From: Candidatus Pristimantibacillus lignocellulolyticus
GTDB lineage: Bacteria; Bacillota; Bacilli; Paenibacillales; Paenibacillaceae
Reading direction: 5' to 3'
Length of the DNA: 64,000 bases
Assembly (NCBI GenBank): GCA_023639215.1
Contig: CP097899.1
Coordinates: 751,501-815,500 of the forward strand
Of this stretch, positions 1 to 8,056 are shown in pieces. Numbering within the stretch: position 1 is the first letter of the stretch; each line of letters opens with the position of its first letter. Position numbers and translations under genes: made by a program. The notes beneath the pieces were generated by a model that searched no databases, was not told the DNA's origin, and saw only the letters and a list, made by a program, of their open reading frames with translations.

Positions 1-622
1 TATACATAATTGCTAACTGAATTGAAAATCTAGAAGCCATATATGTTATGAGATGGCGATATACTGTCCAAGTATTGAACAATAGAATCCCTATTGTAAT
101 GAGGCGTTTACCAAATTCACTATACATAAAGTTTAGATAATGATGATCTGGGAAAATCCAGATTAATATTCCTACCGCAACTAATATTGCACACCAGGTT
201 GGCAATAAAAATGACTTTTTCGTTGTTAGCCATCGAACTAAACGATGATCAGCTGACAATGAACTTAGCCATAACCACGCCGATGAGAGAACTAAACTTA
301 ACTGAGCATAAATATAACTATTTTGTAAATTCTCATTAAGCAATTCTGGTAGTGCAAGTCCGTGCAATAATACCATTGCTGCCAATGATGCATACGCTAG
401 CGACACAAATATTAATTTTATATTTCTTACTTTTTGAGCTACTATCCCTATAGCTACAGATATAACGATAGCCAATATAGCAACTATCGCTATAACTACA
501 ATTAATGAAGAGATAGTCGATGATGGATTTGAGAGTCCAAGTGAACTTATCCAAATATAAAATAGTATAGGAATAACCATTGACATTCCTAAGAGAAACA
601 ACACTAACCTTCTTGAATGCAC
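1..622 (-). CDS. N-terminal part of a multi-spanning membrane protein (cut by left edge)
   Basis: An open frame of 207 codons runs from a GTG at 622 to the left edge without a stop. The GTG is preceded by a GGAGG ribosome binding site seven bases upstream, which decides the start; there is no suitable ATG. The product begins MHSRRLVLFLLG and shows about six hydrophobic segments separated by short charged loops, with a motif LLHGLALPELL near residue 90. Such N-terminal membrane blocks are common in front of signalling domains such as GGDEF or histidine kinase, but that part lies outside the window, so no function is assigned. It lies 41 bp upstream of the end of the c-di-GMP protein gene, in tandem orientation. 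Confidence 0.7.
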   Translation of the reverse strand, partial: MHSRRLVLFLLGMSMVIPILFYIWISSLGLSNPSSTISSLIVVIAIVAILAIVISVAIGIVAQKVRNIKLIFVSLAYASLAAMVLLHGLALPELLNENLQNSYIYAQLSLVLSSAWLWLSSLSADHRLVRWLTTKKSFLLPTWCAILVAVGILIWIFPDHHYLNFMYSEFGKRLITIGILLFNTWTVYRHLITYMASRFSIQLAIMY

Positions 623-663
623 TGCATTTCCTCCCAAACGCTAGTTATGTCTTTCTCTATTTT

Positions 664-2685
664 TTATAGTTCTCTAAGCCAAGGATCTACCTCGCCAAAC
701 GGCATTGGTTTTTTAATATAGTAACCTTGCACGAGATGACAACCTGCCTCTTTCAAAAAATCTAATTGTGTTTGAGTTTCTACGCCTTCGGCTATTAGCT
801 GGATGTTTAATGAATTAGCTAGTCCTATCATCGTATTTACAATAGCTCGTTTGACTGGCACTTCAAATTGCTCAATATACTCCTTATCTATCTTAATCGT
901 TCGGAATGATAATTGATCTATTGAACCAAGGAAAGAATAGCCTGAACCGAAATTATCCATTGATAAATTAATACCTAATTGCTGCAGAGGTGCTATCTGT
1001 TGGTTTACATTTTCTCCACCATTCATAATCATTTGTTCTGTGATTTCAAGTTCTAATAAAGCAGGATTAAGACCTGATAATTCAAGAGCACGCTTTGTAA
1101 TACCATATAGCATATTGGACTCAATTAATTTGAGGGAGAGATTAACTGAAACAACGTACTCAGCTTGGTGCTCCTCATTCCACTCCACACAATCTAGACA
1201 TGCGCGTTCTAGTACCCACTCACTCATCGCCACAATAATCCCTGTTTCCTCGGCAATTGGAATAAATTCATTCGGTGTTATTACTCCTAATCGAGGATGA
1301 GTATACCGTAACAAAGCTTCAAATCCGATCGGACGATTCGTTGCTACATTCCATTTAGGTTGATAATACAATTCAAAATTTTTCTGAATGATTGCTTCAC
1401 GCATTCCCTTTTCAATTTCCAATCTTCGACTAATTTGTTGCGCCATAGCATCGTTAAATTCTCTAAATTGGTTTTTACCCGAATTTTTTGCATAATACAT
1501 CGCTGTATCTGCTGCTTTTAATAAACTATCTTTCGTATCACCATGCTCATTGGCATAACTTATACCGATACTTCCCGTTACTTCTAACCGATGATTATTA
1601 ATTAGGAATGGCTTTCGAATGTCCGCTAATAATTCTTCTACAGATTTAATCACTTCATTCTTATCCGCATAAAAAATGACGAGCATAAATTCGTCACCTC
1701 CTATACGGAACACAACGTTTTTATCAATACGGTTTCTACGTAATCGTTCACCCATACTTTGAATTAGAGAATCTCCAACATCATGGCCAAACGTATCATT
1801 TATGTACTTAAATTGATCTAAATCAACAAAAAGAATTGCCATCTGGCGATGTTGAAGAGGTGTATTTCTGAAGAACTCATTCATCGCATGACGGTTACTT
1901 AATCCCGTTAATGAATCTGTATACGCCATTTTTCGAAACATAGTCTGTTCCCAAAATTGAGCTAGCCATGTTAACAGAACTAGTAAAACAATAACAACTG
2001 AAACAATAATTAATAAGTCAGTAGGTGCATTTTCAATAGATGTAGACGTAATAAATTGTGGGTCTATACACCAAAACGAACTTGCTTCCATTCCTACGTA
2101 ATGCATTCCCGTTACAGCTACTGCCATCATAGTAGCTGACAAGCTCTTGATTAATATATTGTTGTAACTCCTCTTCATTTCAACGAACAATCGAAGAGCT
2201 ACGTAAGATGCAACTGCTGCTATAAGTGCTGAAATTGTCCAAAGTGTTGGATTATATGTAATGGTCATAATCTCTGTTTTCATTGAAGACATGCCAACAT
2301 AATGCATCGTTACAATACCCGATGCCATTAACAAACTAGATAATATCAACTTTAAATGAGACACTTTACTACTCGTAACATAAAAAGCTAATAACGATGC
2401 CAATATACTTGCAAGAACAGAAATCGATGATTTGAAGAAATTATATTCAACTTTGATAGGCAAATGAAATGCAATCATGCCTACAAAGTGCATCGTCCAA
2501 ATTCCACACCCCATAACTACACCTGAAACAAGTAACCATCCCCAATTTATAATGCCGGAAGTCCTTGTAACTTTCCTAGATAAGCCTAATGCCTGATAAG
2601 ATGTGAACAATGCAATAGCAAAAGATAGCGTAACAATCCAACCGTTATAAATCCCTAATAAACCAACCACGATGAACCTCCACAT
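664..2685 (-). CDS. MHYT-GGDEF-EAL membrane protein of c-di-GMP metabolism
   Basis: About 673 residues counted from the ATG at 2685; an in-frame TTG at 2730 has no visible ribosome binding site, and MHYT proteins usually begin just before their first helix. The N-terminal seven-helix sensor carries three MHYT-type repeats (MHFVGM near residue 65, MHYVGM near 127 and near 194). A GGDEF domain follows with an intact GGDEF at about 329-333, which argues for diguanylate cyclase activity. The EAL domain has EAL at 456-458 and keeps the ELEITEQ, KID and AEGVET motifs, but the usual DDFGTG loop reads DNFGSG, so the second aspartate is an asparagine and phosphodiesterase activity may be weak. I see no RxxD inhibitory site at the usual spacing before GGDEF. 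MHYT domains are thought to sense O2, CO or NO through metal. Confidence 0.9.
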   Translation of the reverse strand: MWRFIVVGLLGIYNGWIVTLSFAIALFTSYQALGLSRKVTRTSGIINWGWLLVSGVVMGCGIWTMHFVGMIAFHLPIKVEYNFFKSSISVLASILASLLAFYVTSSKVSHLKLILSSLLMASGIVTMHYVGMSSMKTEIMTITYNPTLWTISALIAAVASYVALRLFVEMKRSYNNILIKSLSATMMAVAVTGMHYVGMEASSFWCIDPQFITSTSIENAPTDLLIIVSVVIVLLVLLTWLAQFWEQTMFRKMAYTDSLTGLSNRHAMNEFFRNTPLQHRQMAILFVDLDQFKYINDTFGHDVGDSLIQSMGERLRRNRIDKNVVFRIGGDEFMLVIFYADKNEVIKSVEELLADIRKPFLINNHRLEVTGSIGISYANEHGDTKDSLLKAADTAMYYAKNSGKNQFREFNDAMAQQISRRLEIEKGMREAIIQKNFELYYQPKWNVATNRPIGFEALLRYTHPRLGVITPNEFIPIAEETGIIVAMSEWVLERACLDCVEWNEEHQAEYVVSVNLSLKLIESNMLYGITKRALELSGLNPALLELEITEQMIMNGGENVNQQIAPLQQLGINLSMDNFGSGYSFLGSIDQLSFRTIKIDKEYIEQFEVPVKRAIVNTMIGLANSLNIQLIAEGVETQTQLDFLKEAGCHLVQGYYIKKPMPFGEVDPWLREL

Positions 2686-2941
2686 ATAAATCTTTAAATA
2701 ACCTATAGTACCTTTTGATTTGTGGCTCAAAATTATTAATGCATTATTTTTAGCTATAAAAGAAAACGTTGCACAGTAGGCGACTTACCACAATTATACA
2801 TCATATTAATCGTAAGCAATATATCTATCTAAATCCACTTAACTTAGATTAAGATATAATTAATGTTATATTAATGTTTTTCATTGGAAAATTTGTTATA
2901 GTAATATCATATCTTTTATATATTGAGAGGGGCTTTAAGTA

Positions 2942-3979
2942 ATGGATAATAAAGAAACGCAATCTCAAGGAGTAAATAGTAACCAAGAGGTTGTGGAAAA
3001 TGGAGCTGTATCTTTGGCTTCACCAGTAAAAAGTCGTAACAACCCTATGTGGATGATTGCATCAATTATACTTGCAATTGTATTAGTAGCGGTTGTCATC
3101 TTCCCAGTTAACGCAAAAAGCAAAACTCTTGCTACCGTAAATGGAACCGATATTACAGAATCTAACTTATTTACTACTATGCAAGAATACTATGGTGATA
3201 GCGTTGTAAACATTCTTGATCGTATGATCTCTGAAGAAGTCGTTAATCAAGAAGCTAAAGCTAAAAATGTTTCCGTTACAGATAAAGATCGTGCAGATGA
3301 AATTGCTGCTATGAAACTAGATTATGGTTCTGAAGAAAACTTCCAAGGCTTCCTTGCTCAATATGGTATGACAGAAGATGACTTGAAAAAAGAATTGGAA
3401 CTTTCTGTTCTTGTACGTTTGTTACTTCAATCAGATGTAGCAGTTACGGATGAGCAAGTACAAGCTTACTTTGATGAAAACAAAGCTACTTTGGGTGGTT
3501 CTGCAGAACAAGTTCGTGCATCTCACATCCTAGTAACTGATAAAGCGGTTGCTGATGATATTCTAGCTCAATTAAAAGGCGGAGCTGATTTTGCTAAACT
3601 TGCAGCAGAAAACAATCCTGACTCTACTGCTCAAACTGGCGGAGACTTAGGATTCTTCACTCGTGATGCAATGATCCCTGCATTCTCCGAAGCAGCATTC
3701 GCTCTTGAAGTGGACGAGCTAAGTGAACCTGTTCAAACTGATTATGGTTACCATATCATTAAGAAAACAGGCTATACTCCAGCTACTGAAGTTGAATTTG
3801 ATACAGTAAAAGATGCAATCAAAGTTAAACTAATCAATGAAAGCATCTATACAAACAACAGCACTTATGTTGAAGATCTAAAAGCTAAAGCTAAAATTAA
3901 AAACTCTTTAGCTCCTGAAGCTACACCAGCTCCAGAAACTACTACTGATACAGAAACTACACCTCCAGTAGCTGAATAG
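2942..3979 (+). CDS. Membrane-anchored PrsA-like peptidyl-prolyl isomerase (parvulin)
   Basis: 345 residues with a GAGAGGGG ribosome binding site. A polar N-terminal stretch is followed by one membrane helix (about 37-58) and an extracellular part with a SurA/PrsA-type N-terminal region and a parvulin domain (about 190-280). Both parvulin histidines are present: RASHILV (H195) and GYHII (H271), together with GGDLGFF. The C-terminal tail is rich in Pro, Thr and Glu. It lacks the lipobox of classical PrsA, so it is anchored by a transmembrane helix. The role is folding of secreted proteins at the outer face of the membrane. A close paralogue lies at 5251-6279, after fabH. Confidence 0.88.
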   Translation: MDNKETQSQGVNSNQEVVENGAVSLASPVKSRNNPMWMIASIILAIVLVAVVIFPVNAKSKTLATVNGTDITESNLFTTMQEYYGDSVVNILDRMISEEVVNQEAKAKNVSVTDKDRADEIAAMKLDYGSEENFQGFLAQYGMTEDDLKKELELSVLVRLLLQSDVAVTDEQVQAYFDENKATLGGSAEQVRASHILVTDKAVADDILAQLKGGADFAKLAAENNPDSTAQTGGDLGFFTRDAMIPAFSEAAFALEVDELSEPVQTDYGYHIIKKTGYTPATEVEFDTVKDAIKVKLINESIYTNNSTYVEDLKAKAKIKNSLAPEATPAPETTTDTETTPPVAE

Positions 3980-3997
3980 TAACCTTTCGTTGTACAC

Positions 3998-4042
3998 AAA
4001 AAGGCTTGAGTCGGATAATCTTATCCCATCTCAAGCCTTTTT
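3998..4042 (+). terminator. Rho-independent terminator after the PrsA-like gene
   Basis: A 12-bp stem (AAAAGGCTTGAG pairing with CTCAAGCCTTTT) with a 19-base loop and a T-run on the + strand. It starts 18 bases after the stop codon at 3979 and separates this gene from fabH. Confidence 0.85.
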
Positions 4043-4167
4043 GATGTACCTTTATTTTTATCTTGCTCTTACTATATACAACTGTAAAATTATGTTATAG
4101 TTTGCGCATATTTCAATTTAGTTTTTGGGTATTCTATAGTATTCTCACAAATCATTAGAACTTGATA

Positions 4168-4184
4168 CTAGTACTTGGTACTAA
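4168..4184 (+). promoter_or_regulatory. FapR-like operator upstream of fabH
   Basis: Read on the minus strand the 17 bases are TTAGTACCAAGTACTAG. They match the known FapR consensus TTAGTACCTRRTACTAA at 15 of 17 positions. FapR is the malonyl-CoA-responsive repressor of fatty acid synthesis in Bacillales, and B. subtilis fabH genes are among its targets. The site overlaps the proposed -35 box (4175-4180), as expected for a repressor site. Confidence 0.72.
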
Positions 4185-4203
4185 TTTTGTGCTACAATAT
4201 ACT
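4175..4203 (+). promoter_or_regulatory. Putative SigA promoter of fabH
   Basis: TTGGTA (4175-4180), a 17-base spacer and TATACT (4198-4203). It lies 23 bases upstream of the fabH start and is overlapped by the FapR-like operator. Confidence 0.6.
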
Positions 4204-4226
4204 TAACAATTAACGGAGGTGTACTT

Positions 4227-5210
4227 ATGCATCAATCTAAAGCTAAAATTACTGCAATTGGTTCTTATGTCCCCGAGCATATCATGACCAATCAACATTT
4301 AGAAAAACTTGTAGATACGAACGATGAATGGATCGTTAGTCGTACTGGTATTCGTGAAAGAAGAATTGCTACCGCGCAGGAATATACAAGCGATATCGGG
4401 TATAACGCCGTGTTAGATCTAATGCAACGATATAACAAAACAGTAGATGATGTAGATATGATCATAACATGTACATTCACTCCAGATTTTAAGACTCCTA
4501 GTTCTGCTAATCTTATTCAAGCCAAACTCGGGATAAAACAAACTGGTGCAATTGATCTTAATGCTGCATGTGCAGGATTTACTTATGGGTTGCATATGGC
4601 GAACGCTTTAATTTCATCGGGCCTACACAAAAAAGTTCTTGTTATTGGAGCAGAAACATTATCTAAAGTGACAGATTATACTGACCGTTCCACATGTATT
4701 CTATTCGGTGATGGTGGCGGAGCAATGCTTGTTGAATATGATGAGCTTAATCCAAGTTTCATTGCGTCTCATCTAGATTCAGATGGCGCGAAAAGTCATA
4801 ACTTATATTGTTCTGGACTCTCTACATCCATGAACGAAGAGCAATTACAAGCTTCTGAAAAAATTGTGCAAAATGGACGTGAAGTTTATAAGTGGGCGGT
4901 ATCGACTGTCCCTATAGGAATATCAACTTTACTCAATAATGCCAATATGACACTTAATCAAATGAATTGGTTCGTTCCGCATAGTGCCAATCTTAGAATG
5001 ATAGAATCAATCTGCGAGCGTATTGATTTCCCGATTGATCAAACATTATATAGCCTCGTTTATTATGGAAATACATCTTCAGCGACAATTCCTTTAGCTA
5101 TTGATCTTGCAGTAAAGGAAAACAAAATCAATAAAGATGATCATTTACTATTGTATGGCTTTGGCGGAGGGCTTACTCAAGCTGGAATTATCATTAAATG
5201 GGCGATATAA
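4227..5210 (+). CDS. fabH: Beta-ketoacyl-ACP synthase III (FabHB/YhfB type)
   Basis: 327 residues, ribosome binding site GGAGG. It starts fatty acid synthesis by condensing acyl-CoA with malonyl-ACP in the cytoplasm. The catalytic triad is visible: Cys115 in AACAGF, His252 in FVPHSAN and Asn282 in YGNTSS. The PHSAN form and the sequence VPHSANLRMIESIC resemble B. subtilis YhfB (FabHB) as I remember it, rather than the HQAN form of FabHA, so a role in branched-chain primer use is likely by family. A FapR-like operator lies in its promoter. A PrsA-like gene follows after 40 bp without a clear terminator, so the two may be co-transcribed. Confidence 0.93.
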   Translation: MHQSKAKITAIGSYVPEHIMTNQHLEKLVDTNDEWIVSRTGIRERRIATAQEYTSDIGYNAVLDLMQRYNKTVDDVDMIITCTFTPDFKTPSSANLIQAKLGIKQTGAIDLNAACAGFTYGLHMANALISSGLHKKVLVIGAETLSKVTDYTDRSTCILFGDGGGAMLVEYDELNPSFIASHLDSDGAKSHNLYCSGLSTSMNEEQLQASEKIVQNGREVYKWAVSTVPIGISTLLNNANMTLNQMNWFVPHSANLRMIESICERIDFPIDQTLYSLVYYGNTSSATIPLAIDLAVKENKINKDDHLLLYGFGGGLTQAGIIIKWAI

Positions 5211-5250
5211 TAAATTAACTCAGTATATGCTTTGAAAGGAGCACCGTTCG

Positions 5251-6279
5251 ATGAACAATTATGAACCATTCTATTCTAATGGTCCACCCATTTATCCACC
5301 TCCTCCTAAAACACAATCTAATGGTTGGATGATTTCTACAATTATTTTAGGTTGTCTTCTAATTATGGCGTTTCTTACAATTATATTTTTGTTAATTGGT
5401 TTAGGCATAGCTTCTGAATCGGATCAATCGCCGGTAGCAATTGTGAATAAAGTTGAGATTTCTGAAAGTAAATTATTGGACTCATTGATTGATTCTTCTC
5501 CAGATCTATTAATTGATGAGATCGATTACCTAATTGAAAGTGAAATTATTAAGCAAGAAGCAGCTAAACAAGGAATTAAACTCACCGATCAAGACTTGCA
5601 TGATCAACTGGCAGCCTCAAAAGTGGATTATGGTTCAGAAGAAGAATTCCAAGATTATCTTAATTATTATGAAATGACTACTGACGATTATAAAAACACA
5701 CTAGTACTGCCTACACTGACACGCTTATTATTAGAACATGAAATATCAGTAACAGATGAAGAGATTTCTGCTTACTTCGAACAAAATAAAAATAAAATCG
5801 GTCAATCACCTGAACGTGTTCGAGCTTCGTTAATTACTGTGGATGATCTTGACTCGGCAAATCAGATTTTAACAGAACTGAATAACGGTGCAAGCTTTCT
5901 TAAGCTAGCTAATCAGTATAGTACCGATTACAGTGCCGAAGATGGTGGAGATTTAGGATATTTCACTTACGATGAAATGGATGTGGAAATATCTGAAGTA
6001 GCTTTCGCATTAGACATTAATGAATTAAGTGATGTTGTGCCAACTTATTACGGGTATTCGATAATTCTAAAGACAGAATATATTAGTGCTATTCCAGCTC
6101 AATTCACTGATGTACAACGAGGAATAGAAATTAAGCTAATTAATGATAAAATTTATTCAGACTACAGTACTTATATCGATGATCTGATCTTCCAATCTGA
6201 TGTATGGAGTATTGTTGATTATGGTGAAGATGATTATGATTATGAAGAACCTTTTAGTAATCCAGTGATTAATTTATAA
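5251..6279 (+). CDS. PrsA-like protein with degenerate parvulin domain
   Basis: 342 residues, ribosome binding site AAAGGAG. Same layout as the protein encoded at 2942-3979: a Pro-rich N-terminus, one membrane helix (about 27-53), a SurA/PrsA-like region and a parvulin fold with GGDLGYF. The two histidines that mark active parvulins are replaced: RASLITV has Leu194 where the paralogue has His195, and GYSII has Ser270 where it has His271. The fold appears intact and the frame is open, so it is probably a chaperone without isomerase activity rather than a dead gene; that is inference. Alternatively it may be adapted to one client protein. Confidence 0.82.
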   Translation: MNNYEPFYSNGPPIYPPPPKTQSNGWMISTIILGCLLIMAFLTIIFLLIGLGIASESDQSPVAIVNKVEISESKLLDSLIDSSPDLLIDEIDYLIESEIIKQEAAKQGIKLTDQDLHDQLAASKVDYGSEEEFQDYLNYYEMTTDDYKNTLVLPTLTRLLLEHEISVTDEEISAYFEQNKNKIGQSPERVRASLITVDDLDSANQILTELNNGASFLKLANQYSTDYSAEDGGDLGYFTYDEMDVEISEVAFALDINELSDVVPTYYGYSIILKTEYISAIPAQFTDVQRGIEIKLINDKIYSDYSTYIDDLIFQSDVWSIVDYGEDDYDYEEPFSNPVINL

Positions 6280-6306
6280 TCAATAATTTATAGTTTTATC
6301 ATAAGA

Positions 6307-6356
6307 ATACTGAGTTCCCATAGAGTATTGTACTTTATGGGAACTCAGTATATAAT
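6307..6356 (+). promoter_or_regulatory. 16-bp inverted repeat with an embedded promoter before the ArsR-type gene
   Basis: Arms ATACTGAGTTCCCATA (6307-6322) and TATGGGAACTCAGTAT (6336-6351) are perfectly complementary, with a 13-base loop. No T-run follows, so it is a poor intrinsic terminator. TTGTAC (6328-6333) in the loop and TATAAT (6351-6356) at its edge are 17 bases apart and could form the promoter of the downstream regulator. It could end the fabH transcript, act as an operator, or both. Confidence 0.5.
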
Positions 6357-6368
6357 ATGTTCAAGAGA

Positions 6369-6381
6369 TTAAACATATTAA
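6369..6381 (+). promoter_or_regulatory. Possible operator half of the ArsR-type regulator
   Basis: TTAAACATATTAA lies 28 bases before the regulator's start and resembles the perfect palindrome TTAAACGTTTAA at 6769-6780. The pairing of the two sites is the only support. Confidence 0.35.
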
Positions 6382-6396
6382 CCTAAGGAGAATGCT

Positions 6397-6717
6397 ATGA
6401 ATGAATATAGTGGCAATCAAAAGGCGATACATATTTTCACAGAATTAAGCCCTTACTTTCAAGCGCTGGGTGATCCTGTGCGCCAACAAATCATTTCATT
6501 ACTTATCGATAAAGAGACGATGAATGTTACAGATATCTCTGGGCATATTCCAATGTCACGTCCTACAGTATCACATCATTTGAAACTTTTACGCCAAGCA
6601 GGACTACTTAACGTTCAGAAAAAAGGCACTGAAATGTACTATAGTCTTGAAATTAACGAAGCGATTTCTCTAATGAAACAACTTGTTCATTTTGTGGAAG
6701 AAGAATGTCAGTACTAA
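6397..6717 (+). CDS. ArsR/SmtB-type helix-turn-helix transcriptional regulator
   Basis: 106 residues, ribosome binding site TAAGGAG. A single winged helix-turn-helix: the motif FQALGDPVRQQIISLL, the recognition region MSRPTVSHHLKLLRQAG and a wing at about 78-88. The metal-binding ELCVCDL motif of ArsR/CadC is absent and the only cysteine is near the C-terminus, so it probably does not sense metal in the classical way. The next gene, an NAD(P)-dependent oxidoreductase, starts 85 bp downstream. Similar TTAAAC-based near-palindromes precede both genes (6369-6381 and 6769-6780), which suggests autoregulation and control of the partner. Confidence 0.85.
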   Translation: MNEYSGNQKAIHIFTELSPYFQALGDPVRQQIISLLIDKETMNVTDISGHIPMSRPTVSHHLKLLRQAGLLNVQKKGTEMYYSLEINEAISLMKQLVHFVEEECQY

Positions 6718-6768
6718 TGAAGTATATTCATTACTGCTGTCATTTTTTTCGGTAAAATGTCGAAAAAG

Positions 6769-6780
6769 TTAAACGTTTAA
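6769..6780 (+). promoter_or_regulatory. Palindrome before the saccharopine-dehydrogenase-like gene
   Basis: TTAAACGTTTAA is a perfect 12-base palindrome, 22 bases upstream of the start codon of the oxidoreductase gene. It is a candidate binding site for the ArsR-type protein encoded just upstream. Confidence 0.4.
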
Positions 6781-6802
6781 ACATTATAACGGAGGGGTAT
6801 AT

Positions 6803-7894
6803 ATGAATAATCAATCAGTACTTATTGTTGGAGGTTATGGAGCAGTTGGAAGACAAATCGCTCAAATTCTACATGACCGACACCCAGATTTACATATTTT
6901 ATTAGGTGGTAGAACACCAAACATGATATCACCTTTCAAATCTCCTAGAATAAAAACAATCATCATTAACAGTAACTGGGAAGACCCATTGCAAAATGTT
7001 AACGAGAATGTTTCTCTTGTTATTAATTCTGTTAATGATATTCATGATCGCATACTGCTTGCTGCAGTTAGTAGAAAAATTCCTTTCATAGATATTACAC
7101 GCTGGACAGAACTATTTGAACAGGCTATTCGTTCATTGAAACACTCAAAGCTCTACGCTCCTGTCGTGTTATCCTCTGGTTGGATGGCAGGCACTTCAGC
7201 GTTAATCGCAACACTTTTTTCTAGCTCACTAACACATGTCTCTATTAATATTCAAGCGCTCTACTCACTTCAAGACAAAGCTGGACCAGACTCTGCAGAT
7301 TACATGGATCGCATGTCAATTCCATTCATTATTACAGAGCCTTCAGGTAGGCGCCAAGTATATCCGATGTCTGAGCCTAATAAGGTCACCTTTCCCAACG
7401 GATATACGACTAAATGCTATCGATTAGATACCCCAGATCATGTAACATTACCCTCTAATGATCATATCGATGCCTCTAGCTTCCGTATCTCATTTGATAG
7501 TAAAGTATCAACATTATCTTTAGTTGCTATGGTCAATAGCGGAATATGGCGACTAATTAGTGGTCAGCGATTTCGCTCTCTTAGAAGAAGTTTGCTTTAC
7601 AAACCAGGCTCAGGTAGTGCACATCAAATTATGATCGAAATAAACGGTCGTAATCAAAAAAAACAAACCATAAAAAGATCAATAGCTATTATAGATCCAC
7701 TTGGGCAAACTCATCTAACTGCTCTTGGCGCTGTCATACAGGCAGAAAAGATACTAAGAGCTCAATCTAAAAATTATCAACTACCTCCTGGCATCTACTA
7801 TCCAGAACAACTTCCGGATAAGCATTTTGAACCATCACTAATAATAGACTTCTATAAACAATATGGCGTGACCATTATAGCGACTGAAAGCTAG
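6803..7894 (+). CDS. Saccharopine-dehydrogenase-like NAD(P)-binding oxidoreductase
   Basis: 363 residues, strong ribosome binding site GGAGGGG. The N-terminus VLIVGGYGAVGRQIAQIL is a Rossmann dinucleotide-binding motif, followed by LLGGR, typical of the saccharopine dehydrogenase/YSIRK-independent oxidoreductase superfamily. The rest has no motif that names a substrate. Bacterial members of this family act on varied substrates and most are uncharacterised, so no lysine role is claimed. The gene follows an ArsR-type regulator, which suggests an inducible two-gene unit. Confidence 0.72.
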   Translation: MNNQSVLIVGGYGAVGRQIAQILHDRHPDLHILLGGRTPNMISPFKSPRIKTIIINSNWEDPLQNVNENVSLVINSVNDIHDRILLAAVSRKIPFIDITRWTELFEQAIRSLKHSKLYAPVVLSSGWMAGTSALIATLFSSSLTHVSINIQALYSLQDKAGPDSADYMDRMSIPFIITEPSGRRQVYPMSEPNKVTFPNGYTTKCYRLDTPDHVTLPSNDHIDASSFRISFDSKVSTLSLVAMVNSGIWRLISGQRFRSLRRSLLYKPGSGSAHQIMIEINGRNQKKQTIKRSIAIIDPLGQTHLTALGAVIQAEKILRAQSKNYQLPPGIYYPEQLPDKHFEPSLIIDFYKQYGVTIIATES

Positions 7895-8056
7895 CTCATT
7901 CATCACACTGTAATATGTTTATAGCCATAATGATACCAAATAAGTATCGTTACTCTTACAAATATAGCTGTTTAGGTTACCTTACAGTGCTATAATTGAT
8001 AACAGATCACTTATCTGATCGTAAAAAACTCAGCACGACTGAAACGAGATGATAAT

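Noticed and set aside
336..554. A 72-codon minus-strand open frame
   Set aside because: It is out of frame with the GTG-started membrane protein that covers the same bases and has a proper ribosome binding site.
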